53,910 bases of DNA, taken from NCBI RefSeq assembly GCF_902463975.1, contig NZ_CABQHJ010000018.1:1-53910 (forward strand). The letters are read 5' to 3'. This stretch comes from Phascolarctobacterium_A sp902463975. GTDB lineage: Bacteria > Bacillota > Negativicutes > Acidaminococcales > Acidaminococcaceae. Under the pieces are notes generated by a model that made no database searches, had not been told where the DNA came from, and was given only the letters and a program-made list of their open reading frames with translations. Within the stretch, counting starts at the first letter, position 1. Every line of letters begins with the position of its first letter. Shown one piece after another: positions 29,396-38,290 of this stretch. Made by a program: the position numbers and the translations under genes.

Positions 29396-30367
29396 TTAGT
29401 TTACCGGTATCTCCTGTCTGGAAATAACCTCAATCAGCTCGCCTTGGCTTTTCAGCCAGATATCAATGCCCTTGCCGAAGACCTCCGCTTCGATAAGCGT
29501 GCCGTTTTCGCTCTCCTCTACTACCTTAGCGGTTGGCAGTCGATCAAGGATGTACTCGTAGCTGCCACCCTTAAACAGGAAGCGCAGGCGCTGCAGATGG
29601 CCGCCGTACATAAACTGGATGCGCTTGCGGAACTCGCCTTCCTCAAAGCGTTTGGAATACGGAACGGCGAAATGCGTTTCGGTGACGCTAAAGCTGTTGA
29701 TTCTGTCGATGCGGTAGATAGTCGGGAAGGGATCGTTTTCTATCTCGAATTTGAGCTTCTCCTTCTCCTTGGGCACGATGAAGCCTGCCAGATAAAAGTA
29801 GAATTCGGAGAACATGATGCCTACGGGCTGTAGTCTGCGCTGCACCAGCACACCGTCGGTACGGCGGTAGTTGATGATTATTTCCAGATGCTCATGCACA
29901 GCGCCGCTAAGCTCCCACATTTTCTTCAGGAACTTATCCTTGTGCTGCGGTTCTACATAAAGCAGCTTTTCGTTGCCTATAAGCTCGCTCACACGCTGCT
30001 GCTCCGTTTTAGGGATACAGCAGTCAATCAGCTTATCGATAATCGGGTAAAGCTCATTTTTGGTGAAGGCCCTGCTTTCCAGCAGTATTTTGAGCGTGGC
30101 GAAAACCTCCTCGTTGGACAGCAGATTGCGTGAGGGCGGTACAAGCTGGTAAGCGCCGAGCTTCTGGTTGTAGACCAAATCCTGCATCAGGCCTGATGCT
30201 TCATTCTGCTCATGTAAAAAGGACCGCAGGTCTTCTATGTCGCGCTGAATAGAGCGTAAGGAGCAGCCGAAGCGTTGGGCCTCCTCCTTCTTGTAGAGCA
30301 TTTTGCCGTCTACCAGACGCGAATACATATAGAGCAAACGATCCTTTGCGATGCGTAAATCTGTCAT
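29396..30367 (-). CDS. WYL-domain transcriptional regulator
   Basis: A 323-residue protein. The N-terminal winged HTH of the DeoR/HTH_11 type spans about 1-60 (AKDRLLYMYSRLVDG, then CSLRSIQRDIEDLRSFL). The middle and C-terminal part (about 130-315) fits a WYL ligand-sensing domain: IIINYRRTDGVLVQRRLQPVG and FYFYLAGFIVP, broken here as in the family, plus a C-terminal WCX-like region. These proteins sense a ligand, often a nucleotide or single-stranded nucleic acid, and switch transcription. ATG 30367 is chosen because GGGAGGAA lies just upstream; the longer frame to 30442 has no ribosome site. It is a single-gene unit. Confidence 0.87.
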   Translation of the reverse strand: MTDLRIAKDRLLYMYSRLVDGKMLYKKEEAQRFGCSLRSIQRDIEDLRSFLHEQNEASGLMQDLVYNQKLGAYQLVPPSRNLLSNEEVFATLKILLESRAFTKNELYPIIDKLIDCCIPKTEQQRVSELIGNEKLLYVEPQHKDKFLKKMWELSGAVHEHLEIIINYRRTDGVLVQRRLQPVGIMFSEFYFYLAGFIVPKEKEKLKFEIENDPFPTIYRIDRINSFSVTETHFAVPYSKRFEEGEFRKRIQFMYGGHLQRLRFLFKGGSYEYILDRLPTAKVVEESENGTLIEAEVFGKGIDIWLKSQGELIEVISRQEIPVN

Positions 30368-30430
30368 TATTAGTTCCTCCCTGCCATGAAATTTGCAAAG
30401 CGGTTGATGTAAGAAAATTTCTTTAAGCTT

Positions 30431-30459
30431 ATTATAGCACAATCATTCTCTTAAGCAAA
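30431..30459 (-). promoter_or_regulatory. Promoter of the WYL regulator gene
   Basis: On the minus strand TTTGCT (30459-30454), 17 bases, then TATAAT (30436-30431) with an extended TGC just before it. Confidence 0.7.
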
Positions 30460-30571
30460 CGTTTTGCCACCGGCTATAAGCAAATTTTACCATAGCGGGA
30501 GGACACATACTGTCTTTCTCTAAAAATATTTTTGGCTTTTTCAGCATATTTCAGAGATAACAGGAAAATTT

Positions 30572-31900
30572 TTACGCCTGTTCAGTTTTAAGCGTGGGCA
30601 GAAAGCCGTCCAGTGCTTCCAGAGCGCGTGCTGCAATCTGAGCGTTCTTTTCTCTCTTCTTGCGGATGCGTACAGTGAGCGGCGGAATGAGGCCGAAGTT
30701 GATGTTCATCGGCTGGAAGTTTTCAATTGTCGGATTGCTGATGTAGTTGGCCAGTGCTCCGTGCGCAGTTACTTCGGGGAATTCTACCTCCGGCAGCTCC
30801 AATACCGCTCTTGCAGCAGCTAAACCGGCCATCAGTCCGGAGGCTGCCGACTCGACGTAGCCTTCTACGCCTGTCATCTGTCCGGCAAAGTAGAAGCGTT
30901 TATTGCTTCGCAGGTTGAAGTGCTTATCCAAAAGCTGCGGCGAATTCAGATAGGTGTTTTTGTGCATAACGCCGAAACGGACGAACTCTGCGTTCTCCAG
31001 ACCGGGAATCATGCCGAAAACACGTCTTTGCTCCGGCCATTTGAGATGTGTCTGGAAGCCTACCAGATTATAAAGGGAGGCAGCGGCGTTATCCTGGCGC
31101 AGCTGCACTACTGCGTAGGCTTCCTTGCCGTTACGCGGGTCAATGAGGCCTACAGGCTTCAGCGGACCGAAGCGCATGGTGTCCTCGCCTCTTGCAGCCA
31201 TTTCCTCGATAGGCATGCAGGCTTCAAAGACATCATGCTCAAAATCCTTTACGGGAGCGCTTTCCGCATTGCAGAGAGCTTCCCAGAAGGCAACGTATTC
31301 CTCCTTCGTGTAGAAGGGGCAGTTGAGGTAGTCGGCGCCGCCCTTGTCGTAGCGGGAGGCACGGTAAACCTTGTCATAGTCCAGGGAATCGGCGGTAACA
31401 ATCGGTGCTGCGGCATCAAAGAAGTGCAGATAATCAGACTTCAAGAGCTTTTTGATATCGGCAAAAAGCGCATCGCTAGTCAGCGGGCCGCTGGCTACGA
31501 TGACAGTACCCTCGAGGCTTTCCAGGTCGGTCACTTCTTCGTGGATAACGGTAACAAGCGGATTAGCCTTTACTGCTTCGGTTACGGCAGCGGCAAAGCC
31601 GTCGCGGTCAACAGCCAGAGCGCCGCCGGCAGGCACCTGATGCTCGTCAGCCTTTTGCATGATGAGAGAGCCTAAACGGCGCATTTCTTCCTTCAGCAGG
31701 CCGACAGCGTTTTCAATATTGCCTGCGCGCAGGGAGTTGCTGCAGACAAGCTCGGCAAAATATGCGGTTTTATGTGCTTCGTCACTTTTTACGGGACGCA
31801 TTTCGTGCAGGATTACAGGGATACCGTGGCGTGTGAGCTGGGTAACGGCTTCGCAGCCTGCCAGACCCGCACCGATTACATGTACAGGAGAGATAGTCAT
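30572..31900 (-). CDS. trmFO: tRNA (uracil-54-C5)-methyltransferase, folate-dependent (TrmFO)
   Basis: A 442-residue flavoprotein that makes ribothymidine at tRNA position 54 with methylenetetrahydrofolate as carbon donor and FAD(H2). The FAD-binding GAGLAGCEA motif is at residues 10-18. LHEMRP, the LVCSNSLR motif with the conserved cysteine near 53, and the GQMTGVEGYVESAASGL signature near 350 are all present. The start codon immediately follows the topA stop with no intervening base, so translation is coupled. It is the third gene of dprA-topA-trmFO, a common Firmicute order. Confidence 0.97.
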   Translation of the reverse strand: MTISPVHVIGAGLAGCEAVTQLTRHGIPVILHEMRPVKSDEAHKTAYFAELVCSNSLRAGNIENAVGLLKEEMRRLGSLIMQKADEHQVPAGGALAVDRDGFAAAVTEAVKANPLVTVIHEEVTDLESLEGTVIVASGPLTSDALFADIKKLLKSDYLHFFDAAAPIVTADSLDYDKVYRASRYDKGGADYLNCPFYTKEEYVAFWEALCNAESAPVKDFEHDVFEACMPIEEMAARGEDTMRFGPLKPVGLIDPRNGKEAYAVVQLRQDNAAASLYNLVGFQTHLKWPEQRRVFGMIPGLENAEFVRFGVMHKNTYLNSPQLLDKHFNLRSNKRFYFAGQMTGVEGYVESAASGLMAGLAAARAVLELPEVEFPEVTAHGALANYISNPTIENFQPMNINFGLIPPLTVRIRKKREKNAQIAARALEALDGFLPTLKTEQA

Positions 31901-34219
31901 TTATTCGTTGCTGCCTTTCTTAGTTGTAGTAGTTTTTTTCGTTGCGGTTGTTTTCTTTGCAGTAGCGGTTTTTTTAGCGGTAGTTGTTTTAGTAGCAGTA
32001 GTCTTTTTTGCTGCAGTTTTGGTAGCAGTAGTTTTCTTAGCGGTAGTCTTTTTAGCTGCCGTAGTTTTCTTGGTTGCGGTTGTTTTAGCTTCCGTAGTCT
32101 TTGCTGCAGCGGTTTTAGAAGCATATACCGGTCTTGCCTTGGAGCATTCCGGGTTGCTGCAGAACTTGCGCTTGCTACCGTTGCGTTCCACGTGCTCTAC
32201 CATCATATGCTTGCATTCCGGACATTCTTCGTTAAGCGGCTTATCCCAAGTGGTGTAATCGCAGTCGGGATATCTTTCGCAGCCATAGAATACCTTGCCG
32301 GTCTTGCTTTTACGTTCAAGGATATCGGCGCCGCACTTAGGACATTTTACACCAATCGGGTGCAGAATAGGCTTGGTGTTGCGGCATTTGGGGAAGTTGG
32401 GGCAAGCCAGGAATTTGCCGAAGCGTCCCTCGCGGATAACCATCATAGTGCCGTCGTTGCATTTGTCGCAGGGTACGTCGGATACTTCCAGCGGGATTTC
32501 AACGATAGGAATTGCCACGCCGGCGTGGTCCAGCTCCTTTTTGAAGGGACCGTAGAATTCGCTGAGGACTTCGTCCTTGGTGTGCTTCTTCTCGGCAACC
32601 TCATCCAGCTTTTCCTCCATCTGGGCGGTGAAGCCGATGTTGATGAGTTCCTTGAAATATTCGGTGAGCATATCCACGGTCATAATGCCAAGCTCGGTAA
32701 CGAGGAGCTTTTTGGCCTCTTTGACAACGTAACCGCGGGTAAGCAGTGTAACGATGGTAGGGGCAAAGGTGCTGGGGCGACCGATGCCCTTCTCCTCCAG
32801 CTCCTTGATGAGCGTTGCTTCGGTGAAGTGCGCAGGCGGCTCGGTGAAGTGCTGTTCTGCCGGCATGAGCTTGTAAAGCAGCAGCTTGCTGCCGGGTTCA
32901 ACATAAGGAACCTTGGAGTCCTTTTCTTTATCGTCATATTTGCTGTGCAGCTGTAAGAAGCCGGGGAATTTCAGCACGGAGCCTGTTGCACGCAGCTGGT
33001 AGTCGGCAGCATCAATTGTCAGGGTGGTAACGTCATAAACAGCGTCCGTCATCTGACTGGCAACAACGCGGTTCCAGATGAGCGTATACAGCTTCAGCTG
33101 GTCGCCAGTAAGATACTCCTGCATCTCGGCCGGGGTACGCATGACGCTGGTCGGACGAATCGCCTCATGCGCGTCCTGAGCGTTCTTTTTGGTGCTGTAA
33201 TGGTTTTCCTTCGCCGGGCAGAATTCGCTGCCGAAGTTTTGCTTGATATAGTCGCGGATTTCGGCAATGGCAACCTCTGCCAGACGCACGGAGTCGGTTC
33301 TCATGTAGGTAATAAGGCCGACGGAGGTTTTGCCCAGAGATACGCCTTCATAAAGCTGCTGTGCAAGCATCATGGTCTTTTTGGCGCTGAAGTTGAGCTT
33401 TTTGTTGGCCTCCTGCTGCATGCTGGAGGTAGTAAACGGCGGTACGGGGTGACGCTTGCGTTCTTTTTTTACTGCGTCGCTCACGATATAATCAGCCTTG
33501 GAGAGTGCTTCCTCAGCTGCTCTTGCCTCCTGCTCGTTGTGCAGCTCCAGTTTTTTGCCTTTATATTTTACTGCTTCCGCTTCAAAGAGCTGCCCCTTGC
33601 TGCCTTCACGCAGCTTGGCGCTGAGTGTCCAGTATTCTACCGGCACGAAATCTTCGATTTCACGGTCGCGGTCGGCAACGATTTTGGTAGCAACAGATTG
33701 TACGCGGCCGGCGCTGAGTCCCTTGCGGATTTTGCGCCACAGCAACGGGCTCAGCTGATAGCCTACGATGCGGTCCAAAATGCGGCGTGCCTGCTGTGCA
33801 TCAACCATATCCATGTCAATGCAGCGCGGATGCTTGATAGCGTCCTTGACAGCAGCTGCGGTAATCTCATGAAATTCAATGCGGCAGGCAGATGTCGGGT
33901 CGATGCCCAGAATAAATGCCAGATGCCAGCTGATTGCTTCACCCTCGCGGTCAGGGTCAGTTGCCAGTAAAACTTTGTCGGCTTTTTTGGCTTCAGCCTT
34001 CAATGATTTGATTAAATCGCCCTTGCCGCGGATATTGATATATTTCGGCTCAAATTCGTTTGCATGCTCCTCGTCCGGCAGAAAGGTTACACCCAGGGTG
34101 CTTTTCGGCAGGTCGCGCAGATGTCCCATTGAAGCCTTTACGTTATAGTTTTTGCCTAAAAATTTTTCGATAGTCTTGGATTTCGTAGGTGATTCCACGA
34201 TAACCAGAGTCTTTGCCAT
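31901..34219 (-). CDS. topA: DNA topoisomerase I with histone-H1-like tail
   Basis: A 772-residue type IA topoisomerase that relaxes negative supercoils. The N-terminal TOPRIM domain (VIVESPTKSKTIEKFLG; ATDPDREGEAISWHL with the DxDxE acids) is followed by the catalytic domain, with the active-site tyrosine near 300 in GLITYMRTDS. Three C4 zinc ribbons follow at about 575-695 (CDKC..CPNFPKC, CPKC..CERYPDC, CPEC..CSNPEC). The last 70 residues are almost only Lys, Thr and Ala, an H1-like DNA-binding tail found in some topoisomerases. The gene begins 11 bases after dprA ends. Confidence 0.97.
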   Translation of the reverse strand: MAKTLVIVESPTKSKTIEKFLGKNYNVKASMGHLRDLPKSTLGVTFLPDEEHANEFEPKYINIRGKGDLIKSLKAEAKKADKVLLATDPDREGEAISWHLAFILGIDPTSACRIEFHEITAAAVKDAIKHPRCIDMDMVDAQQARRILDRIVGYQLSPLLWRKIRKGLSAGRVQSVATKIVADRDREIEDFVPVEYWTLSAKLREGSKGQLFEAEAVKYKGKKLELHNEQEARAAEEALSKADYIVSDAVKKERKRHPVPPFTTSSMQQEANKKLNFSAKKTMMLAQQLYEGVSLGKTSVGLITYMRTDSVRLAEVAIAEIRDYIKQNFGSEFCPAKENHYSTKKNAQDAHEAIRPTSVMRTPAEMQEYLTGDQLKLYTLIWNRVVASQMTDAVYDVTTLTIDAADYQLRATGSVLKFPGFLQLHSKYDDKEKDSKVPYVEPGSKLLLYKLMPAEQHFTEPPAHFTEATLIKELEEKGIGRPSTFAPTIVTLLTRGYVVKEAKKLLVTELGIMTVDMLTEYFKELINIGFTAQMEEKLDEVAEKKHTKDEVLSEFYGPFKKELDHAGVAIPIVEIPLEVSDVPCDKCNDGTMMVIREGRFGKFLACPNFPKCRNTKPILHPIGVKCPKCGADILERKSKTGKVFYGCERYPDCDYTTWDKPLNEECPECKHMMVEHVERNGSKRKFCSNPECSKARPVYASKTAAAKTTEAKTTATKKTTAAKKTTAKKTTATKTAAKKTTATKTTTAKKTATAKKTTATKKTTTTKKGSNE

Positions 34220-34230
34220 TTATGTTCCTC

Positions 34231-35355
34231 CTACTTACGGTAGTAACGCTGCGCCTGGTCTGTAGCCACCAGTCCGGCGGCCTGCAGGTCAAGCAGCTCC
34301 ATGCTCACGGCAGCAAAAGCGGCTCCGCTCTGCTCCGTCAGCTTTTCTAAAGAAAGCGCCCCTGCCTGCAAAAGTGCCAGCAGCTTCGCTCCTAATTCAG
34401 TTGTGACCGGTGCCGGTGCAGGCTTTGGCTCCTGCGGTGCACAGTCAAAAATACTTGGCTGGGTTATGCGGCGGTTCATCGCCTGCTGCCAGCTCTTTTT
34501 ATCGTCTAAAATATCCTGTGGCATATCCACCAGCTTGGCACCGGTGCGGATAAGCTCGTGACAGCCAATGCTGCTGCCGTCGAAAATATTCCCCGGTACG
34601 CAATATACCTCGCGTCCCTCATCTGCAGCAATGTTCGCTGTAATTACAGCGCCGCTGCGCTTGCCTGCCTCTGCTACCAGAACGGCCTGCGACAGACCGA
34701 CGATGATGCGGTTGCGCGCAGGAAAGTTTGCTGCTATGGGCGGTACTCCCGGCGGGTATTCCGACACGAGCGCGCCGCGTTCGGCAATGCGGGCAAACAG
34801 TCTGGCGTTTTCCGGCGGATAGGCAATATCCAGCCCGCAGCCAAGCACTGCCACCGTCGTCCCTCCGGCCTGCAGGCAGGCCTCGTGCGCCGCCGTGTCA
34901 ATGCCCTTGGCACCGCCGCTGATAATGGGTATCCCCTCGCGCGTCATCGCCTGCGCAAAGTAGGCGACAGCACGCACACCGTATTCCGTGCAGCGACGTG
35001 AACCGACTATCGCCAAGGCGTAAGGAGCCTCGGGCAGCTTTCCTTTGATATAAAGCACCAAAGGCTTGTCGCTCAGGTTCTGCAGGCTCTGCGGATAAGC
35101 AGCGTCCGTATACGCTAAGAGCTCCACGCCATGATGACGGCAGAAGTAATCAATTTTCTGCGGCATACGTGCATCGCGGTTGCCAAGAAAATTGTGAATC
35201 GCCTTCAGCGTGCAAAGTCCTGTCGCTGTAAGTGTGGCAGCATCAGCCTCAAAAACGGCGCGGGCACTGCCCAAAGCGTTGATTAAAGCAGGGATTCTGC
35301 TGCGTCCCAAACCGGGGACAGCAGCGCAGATTGCAGCAAGATATAAGGTATCCAT
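34231..35355 (-). CDS. dprA: DNA-processing protein DprA
   Basis: A 374-residue protein that binds incoming single-stranded DNA and loads RecA during natural transformation. An N-terminal HhH/SAM-like region (1-70) precedes the Rossmann-like DprA domain (about 80-290), with IVGSRRCTEYG, SGGAKGIDTAAH, GCGLDIAYPPEN and FPARNRII. A C-terminal winged-helix segment (about 310-374, LLALLQAGALSLEKLTEQSG) is also present. It is first in the dprA-topA-trmFO operon, behind a strong promoter. No other competence genes lie in this window. Confidence 0.95.
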   Translation of the reverse strand: MDTLYLAAICAAVPGLGRSRIPALINALGSARAVFEADAATLTATGLCTLKAIHNFLGNRDARMPQKIDYFCRHHGVELLAYTDAAYPQSLQNLSDKPLVLYIKGKLPEAPYALAIVGSRRCTEYGVRAVAYFAQAMTREGIPIISGGAKGIDTAAHEACLQAGGTTVAVLGCGLDIAYPPENARLFARIAERGALVSEYPPGVPPIAANFPARNRIIVGLSQAVLVAEAGKRSGAVITANIAADEGREVYCVPGNIFDGSSIGCHELIRTGAKLVDMPQDILDDKKSWQQAMNRRITQPSIFDCAPQEPKPAPAPVTTELGAKLLALLQAGALSLEKLTEQSGAAFAAVSMELLDLQAAGLVATDQAQRYYRK

Positions 35356-35444
35356 AAGGTCACACTCCTCCTGTTTTCTCTACATGATTATGCAGTCAGA
35401 GCGGAACTTCATGCCACAGCCTTCATAATATGCGATTTTCTTAC

Positions 35445-35473
35445 ATTATAATGATGAAATTCGTATTGGTCAA
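35445..35473 (-). promoter_or_regulatory. Promoter of dprA-topA-trmFO
   Basis: On the minus strand TTGACC (35473-35468), 17 bases, TATAAT (35450-35445). It leaves an 85-90 base leader before dprA, with no recognisable riboswitch. Confidence 0.82.
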
Positions 35474-35560
35474 GTAAATTAATTATACAATAGAAGAAAT
35501 TATCAGTCAAAACTCTTGGAAAGCATACTGCTAAAAGTGCGCAAAACCGCGCCACGCAGC

Positions 35561-35588
35561 AAAAAGGACTCCCTCGGCTGAAGGAGTC
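35561..35588 (-). terminator. Terminator of the glycosyltransferase gene
   Basis: GGACTCC and GGAGTCC pair on the minus strand around a short loop, followed by five T (35565-35561). It insulates dprA from the gene upstream. Confidence 0.85.
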
Positions 35589-35604
35589 CGCTGCTTATTA
35601 ATTT

Positions 35605-36705
35605 TTATTTTTGCAGTCTTTGCATAACGTAATCGACAATCTGCTGTGCTGCCAAAGGATGCGCATGCTCGCTGCACGCTGCAGTCTCACGCGGGCTTAC
35701 CGTGCTGTTTTTGATGTGCTGCACCAGCTCGTCGGTAGAGCGTGCCACCAGAGCGCCGCAGTATTGCTGCAGGAAGGCAGCGTTGCCCTCCTCCTGTCCC
35801 GGCAGCGGCTTGTAGATTAAAAGGTCCAGTCCGCTCGCCAGCACCTCAGCAGAGGTTAAACCGCCGGCCTTGGTAATAATCATATCCGCGCCGGCCATAA
35901 GCTGCGGCACGTCCTCACGGAAGCCGTAAATTTCGGCCGTAGCGCCGTATTTGGCTTGCAGCTGTGCTGCCAACGCCTCGTTATGTCCTGTGACAGCAAC
36001 AACGCGCAGGTTTTTCAGAGCGGCGCGCTGCAGTGCCGCAATAATTTCAGCCATCGGCAAAAGGCCCTCGCCCCCGCCCATCAAAAGGCAGACGCGTTCG
36101 TTTTCGTCCCAGCCGAAGAACTCGCGGCATTTTTGCTTATCATGCTTAATCATAAACTGCTGGCGCACGGGAATGCCCGTAGCCTGAATGTCGGCAGTTG
36201 TTTCTAGCTTATCACGCAGCAGCTCGTCTGCAATAAAGTAGGTATCCACGCCGTCGCAAACCCACCAGCGGTGAATCGTAAAGTCGGTCACTACGGCGCC
36301 GAGCCAAAGACCGGGATGCTGCTTTTTGTAATAGCCGATAATGCCTGCGGGTGTAGCGTGCGTGGCGATTACCGCGTCAGGCTGCACACTGCGCAGGTAG
36401 TTGCCGCCTAAGCGTGCCAGCAGGCGGTTTAAAAGCTCACGCAGCCATAAGGAGCCGCCCTGCTTATTGCCCCAGCTGTAGGCCAGCTTGTAAAGCCACG
36501 GGCAGCATTTTAAAATCCACAGGTAGGTGCCTAAAAAGGCCTTGCCCAAAAGCTGCGGGAAGAAGTCGAAGATGTTGCCGTGGATGACCTCAACCTCCGG
36601 ACGGTCGGCGAAGGCCTGCTCCAGGGCTTCGGCTGCCAGTCTGTGTCCGGAGCCTATGGGTGCCGAAAGCAGGAGCACAGTATATTTTTTTCGTGTTTTT
36701 TGCAT
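35605..36705 (-). CDS. MGDG-synthase-type (UgtP-like) glycosyltransferase
   Basis: A 366-residue GT28-family enzyme that probably transfers a hexose to diacylglycerol to make glycolipids on the inner-membrane face. The N-terminal domain begins LLLSAPIGSGHRLAAEAL, the MGDG_synth signature, and includes DAVIATHATPAGI and VVTDFTIHRWWV. The C-terminal GT-B half holds LLMGGGEG and the sugar-nucleotide site GADMIITKAGGLTSAEVL. The ATG at 36705 is preferred: GGTGAT ends four bases before it, as in two other genes here (40760 and 53580). ATG 36717 is in frame but has no ribosome site. The acceptor and sugar are not deducible. Confidence 0.88.
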   Translation of the reverse strand: MQKTRKKYTVLLLSAPIGSGHRLAAEALEQAFADRPEVEVIHGNIFDFFPQLLGKAFLGTYLWILKCCPWLYKLAYSWGNKQGGSLWLRELLNRLLARLGGNYLRSVQPDAVIATHATPAGIIGYYKKQHPGLWLGAVVTDFTIHRWWVCDGVDTYFIADELLRDKLETTADIQATGIPVRQQFMIKHDKQKCREFFGWDENERVCLLMGGGEGLLPMAEIIAALQRAALKNLRVVAVTGHNEALAAQLQAKYGATAEIYGFREDVPQLMAGADMIITKAGGLTSAEVLASGLDLLIYKPLPGQEEGNAAFLQQYCGALVARSTDELVQHIKNSTVSPRETAACSEHAHPLAAQQIVDYVMQRLQK

Positions 36706-36767
36706 ATGTATCACCATCTATATTGTATCGGAAATATAGCTAATCGGAATTTTTTTGCGAAAAAGGC

Positions 36768-36796
36768 TTGCTATCATAGCCTTTATATTGTATCAT
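36768..36796 (+). promoter_or_regulatory. Promoter of the nicotinate phosphoribosyltransferase-like gene
   Basis: TTGCTA at 36768-36773, 17 bases, TATCAT at 36791-36796; the gene begins at 36872. Moderate match to consensus. Confidence 0.5.
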
Positions 36797-36871
36797 ATTT
36801 TTAACTACAATCAATAGTTAATGTTCTTGCGAAACGTAAAATTCGTGAGAAATTTTTGGGAGGCTCATCAA

Positions 36872-37924
36872 ATGACTACTAGAAGACCTGTTGAAAGCTT
36901 TAGCTTTCCTGTAGAAAAAATTAAACAAGGTTATTATACTGACGCATATTTTATGCGTTCCGAAGAAATCTTAAACGGTGATAATTATCATCCGCGCGTG
37001 CTGATGCAGGTGTTCGCCCGTGACCATGTTGTTGTTTGCGGTACCGACGAGGTCATTGCTCTGATCCGTCAATGCGCTTTCCATCCGGAAACTATCGAAA
37101 TTCATTCCCTGCGTGACGGCGAAGAGGTTGACGAATGGGAAACCGTTATGACTATTGAAGGCGATTATGCCGACTTTGCGCATCTGGAAACCATCTATTT
37201 GGGTATTTTGGCACGCCAGAGCCGCATTGCTACCAATGTTCGCCGCGTAGTGAAGGCTGCCAACGGCAAGCCGGTGCTTTTCTTCCCTGCACGCTATGAT
37301 ATTTACCAGACTCAGGAATCCGACGGCTATGCAGCTTTAGTTGGCGGCATCCACGGCTTTTCTACCGATGCCAACGCACTGGCAGCAGGCGGCAAGGGCT
37401 TGGGCACTATCCCCCATGCATTGATTGCTTCCTATAAGGGTGACACTGTCGCTGCTACCGAAGCCTTCGATAAATATGTTGACCCGTCTATCGCACGTAT
37501 AGCTCTGGTTGACTTTGACAACGACTGCGTAAACACTTCTCTGGCTGTTGCCCGCAAGCTGGGCAAAAAGCTTGCAGGTGTGCGTCTGGATACCTCCGGC
37601 AGCATGGTTGACAAGAGCCTGTGGACTCAGATCGGTACCTTTAAACCGACCGGCGTTTGCAAGGAGCTTGTTTGCAATGTTCGCCGTGCGCTGGATGCCG
37701 AAGGCTTCAACCACGTTAAGATTATCGCTTCCGGCGGCTTTGACGCTGAACGCGTAGCAGCGTTTGAGGAAATTGGCGTACCGGTTGATACCTATGCTGT
37801 AGGCTCTTCCTTCTTTGACGGCAACATCAACTACACTGCTGATATCGTTAAGGTTGACGGCAAGGATTGCGCTAAGGCTGGCCGCAAATACAATCCTAAC
37901 CCCAAAATGGAGCTTGTGAAATAA
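36872..37924 (+). CDS. Nicotinate phosphoribosyltransferase-like enzyme
   Basis: A 350-residue phosphoribosyltransferase of the short nicotinate/quinolinate-type family, expected to form nicotinate mononucleotide from nicotinate and PRPP in NAD salvage. Supporting segments are the N-terminal KIKQGYYTDAYFMRSEEIL, the barrel segments FFPARYDIYQTQ, GIHGFSTDANA, GTIPHALIASYKGDTV, VRLDTSGSM and KIIASGGFD, and a C-terminal VGSSFFDG phosphate-binding loop. It is shorter than E. coli PncB. ATG 36872 is chosen for GGGAGG upstream; the longer frame from 36821 has no ribosome site. It is monocistronic, with its own promoter and terminator. Confidence 0.87.
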   Translation: MTTRRPVESFSFPVEKIKQGYYTDAYFMRSEEILNGDNYHPRVLMQVFARDHVVVCGTDEVIALIRQCAFHPETIEIHSLRDGEEVDEWETVMTIEGDYADFAHLETIYLGILARQSRIATNVRRVVKAANGKPVLFFPARYDIYQTQESDGYAALVGGIHGFSTDANALAAGGKGLGTIPHALIASYKGDTVAATEAFDKYVDPSIARIALVDFDNDCVNTSLAVARKLGKKLAGVRLDTSGSMVDKSLWTQIGTFKPTGVCKELVCNVRRALDAEGFNHVKIIASGGFDAERVAAFEEIGVPVDTYAVGSSFFDGNINYTADIVKVDGKDCAKAGRKYNPNPKMELVK

Positions 37925-37937
37925 TTTGCAACAATGA

Positions 37938-37969
37938 GGTTGCAGTGCGAAAGTGCTGCAGCCTTTTTT
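37938..37969 (+). terminator. Terminator after the phosphoribosyltransferase gene
   Basis: GGTTGCAG (37938-37945) pairs with CTGCAGCC (37956-37963), one G-U, followed by six T. Confidence 0.82.
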
Positions 37970-38280
37970 GCTACCCGAAAGAAGGAGATACTGGTAGTAT
38001 AAAGAATCTTTACTACGGGAAATAAAATGTCCTTACGCTCAGTAAAAATTACGGTCACTCATTTCGTGTGGAATCAAGACGAAGCGGCGCAAAACTCGCG
38101 CTAAGCTGATAAATGCTACTATATAAATTAGGCATAGCGCTCAGACATTGCGCCCCTTCTGTGGTTCCAGACACTCATTCGCTGCAATTTTTATTCACTT
38201 CACGACATTCCATTTCCCTATTCACAGGTCTTAGCTTTAATACTGTTTGTAACTAACGCAATTTCTTATATATGTAAAGG
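37970..38280. other. 310-bp intergenic stretch before hydF, possible dispersed element
   Basis: No gene, tRNA or known riboswitch is supported. A small hairpin (GTAGT..ACTAC, about 37995-38018) is followed by a stretch around 38025-38100 that is more GC-mixed than normal spacer and reads open for 25 codons from the ATG at 38028, without a ribosome site. It may be a copy of an intergenic repeat family; no second copy occurs in this window. Confidence 0.35.
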
Positions 38281-38290
38281 AGACATCACC

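Noticed and set aside
31772..32956. 394-codon plus-strand frame over topA
   Set aside because: Its Phe/Ser/Cys-rich start is the antisense of the Lys/Thr/Ala tail, and it has no ribosome site.
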